From: Lachancea thermotolerans CBS 6340
Taxonomy: Eukaryota > Ascomycota > Saccharomycetes > Saccharomycetales > Saccharomycetaceae
Assembly: GCF_000142805.1 (NCBI RefSeq)
Contig: NC_013080.1
Coordinates: 1-64,000 of the forward strand
Length of the DNA stretch: 64,000 nucleotides
Direction: 5' to 3'
Shown here: positions 44,126 to 53,474 of the stretch, piece by piece
How positions within the stretch are numbered: position 1 is the stretch's first letter
How the letters are laid out: the number at the start of each line of letters is the position of its first letter
The notes under the pieces: generated by a model
What the model saw: only the letters and a program-made list of their open reading frames with translations
Databases searched by the model: none
Told to the model about the DNA's origin: nothing
Made by a program: the position numbers and the translations under genes

Positions 44126-44224
44126 ATGGCGGGGTGGCAGAACCTTGAGAACGAAGATAAGGAAAGATTCCTTAATTTGAGTGATCAAGAAAAATCTTTG
44201 AGATTTATTAGGTTTAATGGTTAA
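44126..44224 (+). other. Possible 32-codon gene fragment
   Basis: Immediately beyond the LTR copy, an open stretch starts MAGWQNLENEDKERFLNLSD and ends RFIRFNG before a stop. Its charged, helical composition looks protein-like, but it is too short to assign and ends about 50 bases before the end of the convergent hexose transporter. Confidence 0.2.
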
Positions 44225-44277
44225 CTATAATATTTAAACAATTGCACATTTCATTACTTTTCCACGGATCTGGGGTT

Positions 44278-45819
44278 TCAAACCTTTTCAAGAACTTCCA
44301 CAACAGCCTTGTCGGAATCAGATATGTTTGATACATCGACAGCTGGACCGCTGGAAGGAACAAAGTTCTTGGAGTATCTCGCGCTTGGGCATACCTCGAA
44401 GAGCTCGTCGATCTGTTCGAGCGTTAGACCCTTGGTCTCGTAAATGAAGAAGTAAACGAACAGGAAGCACAGGAAGGTGCATCCTCCCCAAATGAAAAAT
44501 ACTTTGGACTGAAGATTCGCGTGTTCACTGTCGACCAGGTAAGGAGTCGCGTATGCAATTGCGAAGTTGAAAAGCCAGTTGGATGCGGCGCATACAGCAA
44601 CCGACTTGGCTCTCACTCTTAATGGGAAGATTTCTCCAACCACGACCCATGCCAAGGGACCCCATGTAGCGGCAAACGAAGCAATGAAGGTGCAAGAGAA
44701 GGCAATCAATGTCTTGTTGGCAGAGAAACTGTCTGGGAGCGCCGTGCCAACAGCAGCAACGATCAGTTCACTGACGCACATACCAATGGCGCCCCATAGC
44801 AGCAAGTTTCTTCTCCCGGCAATTTCGACCAGCGCAATACCGGGGACAGTCATTACAACATTTACCACGTTCATAATTAGTTGGATAATGAAGGGGTCCT
44901 TGATGCCTGAGTTTTGGAAAAATTGAGTACCATAGTAGAAAATAAAGTTGATACCCGTGAGCTGTTGCAGAGCTTGGATAGCAATACCGATGAAGATCCG
45001 CTTCAGTTGATGATTAGCAGGCTTAAAGCAGTCCCAGATGGAGGTGGATCCGAAGGATCTTTCATAGTTGTAGTTAGCACTGATTTCTTCGAGCTCGTTT
45101 TGGATAACTTCATGCTCTTCTGGGAGGCCTCTGAGTTTAGAGAGCGCCTTACGTGCCTCTGGGACTTTCTCCTTCATGATGTAAAATCTTGGGGACTCGG
45201 GAAGAATCACCATGCCAATAAACATGATTATAGCCCAGAGCAGCTGAAGAGCGATTGGGATTCTGTAAGAGCCGCTGTCGTTTCTAGCGTGTGTTCCCTG
45301 GTTCACACAGGCAGCCAAGAGAAGACCGATTGTGATAGCCCATTGGTAGCATGACACAACAGCTCCTCTGATCCACTTGGGAGATGCCTCAGATTGGTAT
45401 AGTGGAACAATGGCAGAAAGCACACCGACACCGGCGCCGGCAATTACTCTTCCGACAATGAGAAGATTCTGACCAGTGGCCGCGATCTGTAAAACGACGC
45501 CAACAGCGAAAATGAGAGTGGAAATAATGAGACCCAGCCTGCGTCCAATTGTGTCGGATGCTAGTGGAGCGAGCATAGCGCCACAGAATGTACCAGCTGA
45601 TAGAATAGCAGTTATTAGTGATGTCTCATTTGCTGTGAAGTGGCCACGTGAGGTAAAGTGCTCCTTGACATAGTCCATGGCAAGGACGCCTGAAATGGTA
45701 CCAGTGTCATAACCAAAAAGAATACCGCCGAAGGCAACGAAAAGACCGATGAATATGGCGCGAAATTTGGATCCTTGAATGTCCTCTTCTGCATGGAAGA
45801 GCGTTTGCAGGATACCCAT
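44278..45819 (-). CDS. Snf3-like hexose transporter without sensor tail
   Basis: A 513-residue sugar-porter protein with 12 membrane segments. Standard signatures are present: FGYDTGTISG in segment 1, DTIGRR, PLYQSEASPKWIRG, LPESPRFY, QQLTGINFIFYYG and YETKGLTLEQIDELF. The membrane part is most like the glucose sensors Snf3/Rgt2 (for example YQWAITIGLL, NQGTHARNDSGSYRIP and AATWGPLAWVV). The tail is only about 40 residues, against roughly 200-340 in the sensors, and I see no sensor-type C-terminal repeat. It is therefore likely a transporter of glucose or fructose, as in related non-Hxt carriers of other yeasts. It stands next to the pyruvate genes. Confidence 0.88.
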   Translation of the reverse strand: MGILQTLFHAEEDIQGSKFRAIFIGLFVAFGGILFGYDTGTISGVLAMDYVKEHFTSRGHFTANETSLITAILSAGTFCGAMLAPLASDTIGRRLGLIISTLIFAVGVVLQIAATGQNLLIVGRVIAGAGVGVLSAIVPLYQSEASPKWIRGAVVSCYQWAITIGLLLAACVNQGTHARNDSGSYRIPIALQLLWAIIMFIGMVILPESPRFYIMKEKVPEARKALSKLRGLPEEHEVIQNELEEISANYNYERSFGSTSIWDCFKPANHQLKRIFIGIAIQALQQLTGINFIFYYGTQFFQNSGIKDPFIIQLIMNVVNVVMTVPGIALVEIAGRRNLLLWGAIGMCVSELIVAAVGTALPDSFSANKTLIAFSCTFIASFAATWGPLAWVVVGEIFPLRVRAKSVAVCAASNWLFNFAIAYATPYLVDSEHANLQSKVFFIWGGCTFLCFLFVYFFIYETKGLTLEQIDELFEVCPSARYSKNFVPSSGPAVDVSNISDSDKAVVEVLEKV

Positions 45820-47319
45820 TGTTCTTGATTAGGTATTTTATTAAGTAATCAATCGCTGATTACTCAAGAGTTTTGAAAGTTGTTCGGTGTTATGCTGATA
45901 ATGTTGGTAAGCCAGCACCGAGTGTATGTTATTTTGATGGAGATGGGAAAGATTAACAAGGGAACCACTCTTGAACATATTTCGGCGAGACCTTAAATAT
46001 GAATTTTGACGCTTTCATGTTCCCCGCGTTTCAGCAGCTTGCAGCAGCGGCTGGCGGTTGTTCCTTGCAACCGCCTCCTTCGGCAGCGAGGCTTCTGCTC
46101 ATAGATGGTCAACCCTCAATAACCCTTGACTACCGCCTTTCACCGAGTTGCCTCTCGTCGGCTTTGTCACCGGAAAATTTTTCATGCGCGGTGGATTCGA
46201 AGAGCGGCAAGTTTTTCTTCGGATAATCGGATTATATTTTTTCCACGAGGGAAGTTTAAATAAAAGCCAGAGGTCACTGCTGTGTACCGTGGCGTTAAGT
46301 AAATCCTGAATGAAGAATTTTTTCTCCCTTCGAGGCACCAAGTCTTTGTTCTGAAAGCAAGAAAGAGGCGGGGCCCACGTAGAATTCCTCTGTTCATTGC
46401 TAGCTCCTCTATGCAACGATGCTTTCATAGCTTTTACGCTTCCTAGCATCAGGGCAGAGGGCCTAATGCATCCGGTCGTGCCATTTTATAGCTCAACCGG
46501 CAGTCGCAGAGTGATGAAGAAGAAGGGATAGAATTTAGCGTAAACACCTATCTGTTCGTAGTTCAAAACGAATTTTCTATCTTTCGAGATCAGTGGGCTT
46601 TCTGGTTCTCCTAACACCGTCCTCGAGCGGGTGCTTACGTACAGCCTAAAACAGCCTGTGAAAGGGGATACCACATGACGTGGATTGTGCGAGACTTGTA
46701 TCTTGGTGTTTTAGTTCAGAACATACGGTAACAGGCTGCTATGCGAGGAAACGCGATTGAGGCGGTCCCATCATCCGGTTGGTTCGTTTATTGTCATGTT
46801 TGAACGAAGGATCGGCCGTGGCTTATGCCGTGGTCGCAACCGTGATATCAGCTGCATAAACTTTAAACACATTCATCATTCGACGAACAATGAGAAATGC
46901 CTGAGTGCTGTTTAAGGCCGTAGCAACAGGCACATCAGTCTGACACTGTGCCAGTAGGTTGTCAAGTTAAAAAAGAGTCCCACAGAAATTAGGACCAGCC
47001 GCAGTCGAACAGTCACTAGGCAGCTTGATGCACATCAAATACACAGTGCACTGTGCATGAAGCTACTTAGACGAAAGCGGAAACGTGACCTTTTGCATTA
47101 GATGTGGAATCTTGGCACTTTAGCCATACACGACACCCACAAAAAAAGGATAAAAGAGGTGCAGTTTAAAAATTATGCATTGTGATGACAGCGTAAACGG
47201 TGATAATGCATCCGCCTGGCTGACAGAAAAAGCAGAGAGATGAGCTATATAATAGAAGCAAAGTGAAAGAGATGAGCTGCCATGGCCCAGGCTGTGTTGT
47301 AGCTTGACAAGATCCAGCA
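45820..47319. other. Intergenic, divergent promoters
   Basis: The promoter region shared by the hexose transporter and the second siderophore transporter. GC content rises here compared with the previous 45 kb. Open frames up to 116 codons at 46099-46449 lack recognisable motifs. Two partial Aft1-type cores occur: GGGTGC (reverse GCACCC) at 46629-46634 and ACACCC at 47133-47138. Neither fits the full consensus. Confidence 0.5.
47246..47253 (+). promoter_or_regulatory. TATA box of the second siderophore transporter
   Basis: TATATAAT, 67-74 bases before the ATG at 47320. Confidence 0.5.
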
Positions 47320-49170
47320 ATGAGTATCGAAAAAGAGACCGCGACTGGGGTGCAGAGTTCTGCATACCCTATTGAGGCCGATGACAAGGATTCCCACAGG
47401 GAGCTCAACGAATACGGACTCCCAGATAAATTGCGGGTCACCAGGCATATTGTAATCAAGAAGACTGAGATTCTGGCTGCTCAGTACGACTCTTGGTACT
47501 ACCGTGTCATTCTGCTGTTTGCCGCTTTCATTTGTGGCTACGGGTATGGTCTCGACGGGAACATTAGGTACATCTACACGGGATATGCCACCAACGCATA
47601 CAGCGAGCACTCTCTGTTGTCGACCATTGGTGTGGTTAACAATGTCATTGGTGCCGCCTCTCAATTGGTCTACGCTAGGCTTGCGGACACATTTGGCCGC
47701 CTGTCATTGTTCATCACTGCAATCGTCTTTTATGCCGTTGGCACTATCATCCAGTCACAAGCATACGATGTTCAAAGATACGCCGCTGGCGCGGTATTCT
47801 ACAACATCGGGTATGTGGGGGTGATTTTGGTGCTCCTACTGATGCTTTCTGACTTCTCATCCTTGAGATGGAGACTATTGTACACTATCGTTCCAACGTG
47901 GCCTTTCATCATTAACACTTGGATTTCGGGTAACATTACGAGTGCTGCGAAGCCGGAGACAAATTGGTCTTGGGATATTGGGATGTGGGCGTTTATTTTC
48001 CCTCTATCTTGTGTTCCTTTGATTGCTTGTATGATCCATATGAGAATCAAGGCCCGCAAGACTCCTGAATGGATTGCGCTAAAGCAAGAGAAATCCTACT
48101 TCCAGACCAACGGGCTTTGGGACACCTTGGTTGAACTTTTCTGGAAATTGGATGTTGTGGGCGTTCTTCTTTTGATAGCCACTTTGGGTTGCATACTTGT
48201 GCCTTTGACATTGGCCGGAGGATATAACTCCAAATGGAACAACCCACACATCATTGGTCCATTTGTGCTTGGTTTTGTGCTCGTGCCCATTCTCATGTTC
48301 TGGGAAATGAGATGGGCTAGAGACCCGCTTGTCCCTTACGGGCTAATCAAAGACAGAGGAGTTTGGTCGGCTTTGGCTATAAGCTTTTTGAACTACTTCA
48401 TTTTCGCTCTGGCTGCCGGCTACTTGTACGCAATCCTCCTTGTTGCAGTCGACGAGTCAGTAAAGTCTGCGACAAGAATCAGCAGTCTTTCGTCTTTCGT
48501 GTCGGTAGTGTGGTCTCCCATTTTCTCACTGTTTATCACAAGACAGAAAAAACTGAAGCCTTACATTGTCTTAGGCTGTGCGATGTGGATGGTCGGAATT
48601 GGCCTCCTATACCACTACAGAGGAGGTTCTTATGCCCACTCTGGTATCATCGGTGCCCTTTGCGTGTGGGGCGCGGGCTCAACAATGTGGACATACCCGG
48701 TCAACATTTCCGTGCAGTCAGCTACGTCCCACGAGAACCTTGCCACAGTCACAGCCCTGAACTACACTCTGTACAGAATTGGCGGAGCCGTTGGGACCGC
48801 TGTTTCGGGTGCAATTTGGACACAGACGCTTTACAAGCAGCTGCTGAAGAGGCTAGGAGACGCGGATCTCGCAGCTGCGGCTTACGCCTCACCTTACACA
48901 TTTATTGTGTCGTATGCATGGGGCACACCTCAGAGAGAAGCAGTCGTCGGCGCTTACAGACACGTGCAAAGGTACGAAACCATCGTGGCATTGGTGTTTT
49001 GCGCTCCGCTCGTGATATTTGCCATGTGTTTGAGAGACCCAGATCTGACGGACGAGGTTGCTCACTCTGGCCTCGAGAAAGGCGAGTACATCGTGAAGGA
49101 TCAGACGGATCCAATTTCTGACTGGTTCTCGTCGAAATGGTCCCGTCTGCGCGAGAGAAAGGAAAACTAA
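47320..49170 (+). CDS. SIT1-type siderophore-iron transporter (copy 2)
   Basis: A 616-residue major facilitator protein of the Arn1/Arn2/Sit1 family, with about 14 membrane segments after a 70-residue cytosolic N-terminus. From memory it tracks S. cerevisiae Sit1 more closely than copy 1 does: QSQAYDVQRYAAGAVFYNIG, LMLSDFSSLRWRLLY, PTWPFIINTWISGNIT, LVPLTLAGGY, SGIIGALCVWG and IWTQTLYKQLLKRLGD. Sit1 takes up ferrioxamine-type siderophores, so a hydroxamate substrate is likely but unproven. Its promoter lacks the three clean Aft1 sites of copy 1. Codon use and GC fit the conserved right-hand part of the window, so this may be the ancestral locus and copy 1 the derived one. Confidence 0.93.
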   Translation: MSIEKETATGVQSSAYPIEADDKDSHRELNEYGLPDKLRVTRHIVIKKTEILAAQYDSWYYRVILLFAAFICGYGYGLDGNIRYIYTGYATNAYSEHSLLSTIGVVNNVIGAASQLVYARLADTFGRLSLFITAIVFYAVGTIIQSQAYDVQRYAAGAVFYNIGYVGVILVLLLMLSDFSSLRWRLLYTIVPTWPFIINTWISGNITSAAKPETNWSWDIGMWAFIFPLSCVPLIACMIHMRIKARKTPEWIALKQEKSYFQTNGLWDTLVELFWKLDVVGVLLLIATLGCILVPLTLAGGYNSKWNNPHIIGPFVLGFVLVPILMFWEMRWARDPLVPYGLIKDRGVWSALAISFLNYFIFALAAGYLYAILLVAVDESVKSATRISSLSSFVSVVWSPIFSLFITRQKKLKPYIVLGCAMWMVGIGLLYHYRGGSYAHSGIIGALCVWGAGSTMWTYPVNISVQSATSHENLATVTALNYTLYRIGGAVGTAVSGAIWTQTLYKQLLKRLGDADLAAAAYASPYTFIVSYAWGTPQREAVVGAYRHVQRYETIVALVFCAPLVIFAMCLRDPDLTDEVAHSGLEKGEYIVKDQTDPISDWFSSKWSRLRERKEN

Positions 49171-50178
49171 TACAACAAACAATACCTATGCAATAATACA
49201 TACACTAAGCATTTAGGAAACTGGAAAATTAACTTGAACATATATATCCAGAAACATACCGGACCCCGCAGAAAGCTCGATCGACCAACTTGGCAAGTGT
49301 TTGTTTTCTGGCACCCCTGGATGCCTTGTGCACCTTGCCGTAGTTAATGGTGCAAAACGCTCTCCGCGGAAAGCTCCTTAGCGCCTTCGTACACTGCACT
49401 GCGGAGTTGCGGTCCCTGCCGCAGCGAAGCCGCCTAGAAGTCTTCCCGAAACTCTTCTGTTTTGCCTGCAAGTTGTTCCCGCTTGCTTCCGCTTGCTTCC
49501 GCTTACTGGTGCCAGCTTTCTTCGGGCGACTAACGGCGACGGCTGCGGAACGATTAACGCTTCCGACGATCTCTCTCAGCGTGCCGCTCGTAGTACGAGA
49601 CGCACTTCGGACGCATGAAGGGTACGCGAGCGGAGATGCTGCAGCCGTGCTACTGCCGTGGATCGGCCGCGATTCGGCCGTATCGCTGCTCCCTCTTGTA
49701 CACCACCGGAGCCGCCGCGGAGCCGTCGTACGCCCGTTTTTGTCAGCTCGCGTGAACGTGCAGAGGGTAACATCGTCCTTAGAACTATGTGCAGGAAGAT
49801 GATTTTTTGTCAGCTCTGTGAACGCAGCGGCTTTGGCCGCGGATTAGAAGGGCACGCAGCTCTATTCCATAGCTTATTTCCGACATGCAGGAACGATTTG
49901 TAATGTGTTGTTTGGTCACCTACCTGGCACCTACACGGTGCACTGCAACAGCGGAAGCAGAAGGACGTTTATTTCCGGCCGCGGAGGACGGAGAGCGGGG
50001 CGGGTGGTTTACTCATCAATAGCAGTGATGAGTAAAGTTTAGCAAGCGGCATTGCACCGCTCGCAACGTATATTATAATAGCATAGATGGCATTTAGAGA
50101 CGGGTAGAGTTAGAGTAGAATTGCATAAGGTTAATGATTAGTAGCCAACAACAAAAGCAGTGACTATCAAAGCGCAAA
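49171..50178. other. Intergenic, GC-rich, 1 kb
   Basis: Frames of 151 codons (plus, 49347-49802) and shorter on the minus strand have composition typical of GC-rich noncoding DNA. A 10-base unit GCTTGCTTCC is repeated twice at 49481-49500 and half again after. TATA-like TATATTATAATA lies near 50069. Confidence 0.45.
50008..50036. repeat. Perfect 11-bp hairpin
   Basis: TTTACTCATCA (50008-50018) and TGATGAGTAAA (50026-50036) are exact inverted repeats around a 7-base loop. The arm contains TGAGTAA, near the Gcn4/Yap half-site. It lies about 145 bases before the Ecm13-like gene and could be a paired bZIP site or a structured RNA element. Confidence 0.5.
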
Positions 50179-50808
50179 ATGAGCTTATTCGACACACAAT
50201 ACAAAGGAATCCAATCAGTTACACAACGGTACACGCTAGCGAGCCGAGCCCGCAGCAAGATGATGCGGTGCGCGTCGCAAGGCAAAGGCCAGGACTTGGA
50301 CCTGCGGGTGCTGGTCGGGCACGCGAACCTGCTGGACCGCGTTATGGAGAGTCTACATACAGAGGAGGAAGAAGAGGTTAGCACGTCGGACGAGGAGGAG
50401 CCCGTGGAGCTCGGCATCACGAGCGAGGTCGGATCTGGACACGTGACCTTCGCGCTGCCCCAGCCGCTCGAGACCGTCTACGAGTGCGACAGCGACAGCG
50501 ACAGCGACAACGACGACGAGGCCACCTCCAGCGATTACGACAGCGACAGCGACGGCGAATTTTCTAGCGACAGCGACAACGAGAGCGAGGACGAGTCCGA
50601 CGAAGAGGGCTTCTCGAACTTCGGCAAGTCCAGAAACTACACATTGACCGGCAGCGACGCGGCCACCACGCCCGTGCTCCGCAAGCATGGCGGGGGCAAT
50701 TTGTATCTGTTTTCCCTGACAGGCGACGGCGCTGATACCGCGGAGCGCGGCCGCGATCTGGCGGCCCGCAACGGCGAAGCCGCAGGGCCCAGGGTTCTGT
50801 GCGTATGA
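50179..50808 (+). CDS. Ecm13/YJR115W-like acidic protein
   Basis: A 209-residue hydrophilic protein. Near the start, YTLASRARSKM is followed by LRVLVGHANLLDRVMESL, the signature of a fungal family that I believe includes S. cerevisiae Ecm13 and YJR115W, whose molecular function is unknown. After it comes a highly acidic Ser-Asp-Glu-rich region (about residues 62-78 and 105-150) with SDSDSDSDNDD, likely disordered and rich in casein kinase 2 sites. The C-terminus is low in structure. The ATG at 50179 precedes the conserved block by about 18 residues, as expected. Family assignment is from memory. Confidence 0.6.
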   Translation: MSLFDTQYKGIQSVTQRYTLASRARSKMMRCASQGKGQDLDLRVLVGHANLLDRVMESLHTEEEEEVSTSDEEEPVELGITSEVGSGHVTFALPQPLETVYECDSDSDSDNDDEATSSDYDSDSDGEFSSDSDNESEDESDEEGFSNFGKSRNYTLTGSDAATTPVLRKHGGGNLYLFSLTGDGADTAERGRDLAARNGEAAGPRVLCV

Positions 50809-51123
50809 CACTGCCCGGTGGAGAGGTGATACACGTGGCGCCGGCTGGCCGGGCTTCTGTCTCTAACGAAATAACGACTGTAAGTAGCTTTTCAAAGTTT
50901 AATGAATCATCTGGTAGATAGGTCTTGTAGCGTAGGGACGAGCATCTCTATCGACGCTGCTAGCATAAATGCCAAGAGGTGTGATAAATATTCGCTGGCC
51001 GGGGCTTGCGTGCCAAGGCGTGCGCTTCTGCGTTTCGAACACTGCGCTTTCCATTTCTTCGCAGCTGTGGTGCCTGCGTCGGTGGCAGGTCCTCTTCCTT
51101 ACTGCGTCCCAAGCACGCGCTTT

Positions 51124-51291
51124 CACGTGCCACAGTCGCTGTAGCAAGTTAGTCACGTGGACTACGCATTACATGAGGAATCACCTACGACGGAGCTGCT
51201 GTATCCTGTCACGTGATTAGTCGCTACCGCCTGCCCTTCGTGTCAGGCCCTTACGCGCCTTTTATTTTTCGCGTCTTTTTCTTTTCACGTG
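51124..51291. promoter_or_regulatory. Cluster of four CACGTG boxes upstream of GDH1
   Basis: CACGTG at 51124-51129, 51154-51159, 51210-51215 and 51286-51291, with flanks TTCACGTGCC, GTCACGTGGA, GTCACGTGAT and TTCACGTGCC. GTCACGTGA is the preferred Cbf1 site. They lie 590-760 bases before GDH1. Confidence 0.55.
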
Positions 51292-51332
51292 CCCCTTGCT
51301 TATTCAGAGCCTTTCTTCTTATGTTCGCCCCG

Positions 51333-51342
51333 CCGGTACCGG
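51333..51342. promoter_or_regulatory. Leu3-type site CCGGTACCGG
   Basis: An exact match to the everted CCGGNNCCGG site of Leu3, the branched-chain amino-acid regulator. It lies about 540 bases before GDH1. Leu3 is known to regulate GDH1 in S. cerevisiae, so the site makes functional sense, though a 10-base palindrome can also arise by chance in this GC-rich stretch. Confidence 0.6.
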
Positions 51343-51784
51343 TGCTCTTTCTCCATAGTACTATATTGTCTGACGTAACCACGGTCGAAGCCGGAAAGAA
51401 AAAAGGCGCTAACAGCAGCCTTATCACAGCGCATTCTCTGATCTGATTGGCTCTTTGGCTCGCAATGGGCAACGGAATAGCTTGCATAAGCAGGAGTGCT
51501 ATAATTTGGCGTGCCAGGCAGCGCAGGTCTTGATCTAATTGGCCGAAATCGCAGGCAGCAGATCTCAAATCTCGAAACTTGAACAGAGGTGTAGTAGCGT
51601 CGGCGCGAATGTTAAAATTTTTCGTGCCAACACGGCGGTAGTGACGGCGCAGATGGGCGCTGTCAAATGGAGGGCGGCTAGATGTGTGTGTAGAGTAGGT
51701 CGACAGTAGGCCGAGCAGGAAAGTAAAGTCGTAAAGCGGAAGAACCGGCAGGCGGCGAGCGCCGAATGGTGGGAGCCGAAAACG

Positions 51785-51791
51785 TATATAT
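51785..51791 (+). promoter_or_regulatory. TATA box of GDH1
   Basis: TATATAT about 91-97 bases before the ATG at 51882. Confidence 0.5.
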
Positions 51792-51881
51792 GTAGGTAAA
51801 GTTTGGGGTAGTTCCCGGTTGGCCCTCGCGAAAGTTCGTTCCTAAGAGCAGCAAGTTCAGAGCTAGCTAGAATAAACCACA

Positions 51882-53270
51882 ATGTCTCCTATCGCCCACG
51901 AGCCAGAGTTCCAACAAGCCTACGAGGAGGTTGTCAACTCCCTAAAGGACTCCACCTTGTTCGACAAGCAGCCTAAGTACCAGAAGGTCCTGCCAATCGT
52001 CTCTGTTCCTGAGAGAATCATCCAGTTCAGAGTCACCTGGGAGAACGACAAGGGTGCGCAGGAAGTCGCCACCGGTTACAGAGTGCAGTACAACTCCGCC
52101 AAGGGCCCATACAAGGGCGGTTTGCGTTTCCACCCAACCGTCAACTTGTCTATCTTGAAGTTCTTGGGCTTCGAGCAGATCTTCAAGAACGCCTTGACCG
52201 GCCAAGCCCTAGGTGGTGGTAAGGGTGGTCTGTGTGTCGACCTAAAGGGCAGATCCGACAACGAGATCAGAAGAATCTGCTACTCTTTCATGAGAGAGCT
52301 GAGCAGACACATCGGTCAGGACACTGACGTGCCAGCTGGTGACATCGGCGTGGGTGGCCGTGAGGTCGGCTTCCTGTTCGGTGCCTACAAGTCTTACAAG
52401 AACTCCTGGGAAGGTGTCTTGACCGGTAAGGGCCTAAACTGGGGTGGTTCTTTGATCAGACCAGAGGCCACTGGTTACGGTTTGGTCTACTACACCCAGG
52501 CTATGATTGACTTCGCCACCAAGGGTAAGGAGTCTTTCGCCGGTAAGCGTGTTGCCATCTCCGGTTCCGGTAACGTTGCCCAGTACGCTGCTTTGAAGGT
52601 TATCGAGCTCGGCGGTACCGTCGTCTCTCTGTCCGACTCCAAGGGCTCCATCATTGCTCAAAACGGTATCACTGCTGAGCAGGTTGAGGCCATCACTGAG
52701 GCCAAGGTCCAGTTCAAGACCCTAGAGCAGATCATCGGCGAGTACTCTGCCTTCTCCAACAACAAGATCAAGTACCTTGCCGGCGCCCGCCCATGGGTCC
52801 ACGTTGGTGAAGTCGACGTTGCTCTGCCATGTGCCACTCAGAACGAAGTTTCCGGTGACGAGGCCAAGGCCTTGGTCGCCGCTGGTGTCAAGTTCGTTGC
52901 CGAGGGTTCTAACATGGGTTGCACCGCCGAGGCTGCTCACATCTTCGAAGGCGAGCGTCTGTCCGCCAAGTCTGCTTCCGAACCTGCCGTCTGGTACGCT
53001 CCTGGTAAGGCCTCTAACATGGGTGGTGTCGCTGTTTCCGGTCTAGAGATGGCCCAGAACTCCCAGAGAATGTCCTGGAGCAGAGAGCAAGTCGACCAAG
53101 AGCTGAAGAAGATCATGGTCAACTGTTTCAACGACTGTTTGTCCACTGCCCGTGAGTACACTAACGAGGACAACGCTGAGGCCCTCCCATCTTTGATCAA
53201 GGGTGCTAACTTGGTTGGTTTCATCAGAGTCGCTGACGCTATGTTCGACCAGGGTGACGTCTGGGCTTAA
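51882..53270 (+). CDS. NADP-dependent glutamate dehydrogenase
   Basis: A 462-residue enzyme making glutamate from 2-oxoglutarate, ammonium and NADPH, the main ammonium-assimilation step in yeasts (Gdh1/Gdh3, 454-457 residues in S. cerevisiae). The substrate-binding and catalytic stretch runs from [20 protein letters not shown] (about 69-88) through [11 protein letters not shown] (about 112-122), followed by [17 protein letters not shown]. The nucleotide fold has [13 protein letters not shown] near 226. Codon use is strongly biased toward favoured codons (AAG, TCC/TCT, GGT, AAC), a sign of high expression. The gene is followed 204 bases later by the convergent end of the quinate-permease-like gene. 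Its neighbourhood with BDH, ECM1 and ALD4 fits the pre-duplication ancestor of GDH1 and GDH3. Confidence 0.97.
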   Translation: MSPIAHEPEFQQAYEEVVNSLKDSTLFDKQPKYQKVLPIVSVPERIIQFRVTWENDKGAQEVATGYRVQYNSAKGPYKGGLRFHPTVNLSILKFLGFEQIFKNALTGQALGGGKGGLCVDLKGRSDNEIRRICYSFMRELSRHIGQDTDVPAGDIGVGGREVGFLFGAYKSYKNSWEGVLTGKGLNWGGSLIRPEATGYGLVYYTQAMIDFATKGKESFAGKRVAISGSGNVAQYAALKVIELGGTVVSLSDSKGSIIAQNGITAEQVEAITEAKVQFKTLEQIIGEYSAFSNNKIKYLAGARPWVHVGEVDVALPCATQNEVSGDEAKALVAAGVKFVAEGSNMGCTAEAAHIFEGERLSAKSASEPAVWYAPGKASNMGGVAVSGLEMAQNSQRMSWSREQVDQELKKIMVNCFNDCLSTAREYTNEDNAEALPSLIKGANLVGFIRVADAMFDQGDVWA

Positions 53271-53474
53271 GCTGCAGAATATGTATGAATGAAATAATAA
53301 AAGGTTAATCGAAATATAGAACAATTTTGTCGGTGAATGCATGGTGAGTTGAATGGGAAGACCACATGCGGATTTTGAGTTTATGCATTAGAAATCGTAA
53401 ATTCTGCAATGCTAGTGAAAATACACTGATATATATTAATCTGAAAACAGTGATATTTACTTGCGGTGACGGGC

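Larger units (their letters stand above)
50809..51881. other. Intergenic, promoter of GDH1
   Basis: A 1.07-kb regulatory region. It holds four CACGTG boxes within 168 bases (51124, 51154, 51210, 51286), a Leu3-type palindrome, a TGACGTAA at about 51371 and a TATA box. Another CACGTG is at 50833-50838. No gene seen. Confidence 0.55.

Noticed and set aside
49347-49802. 151-codon GC-rich frame
   Set aside because: GC-rich DNA has few chance stops. Repetitive leucine, arginine and alanine text with no domain.
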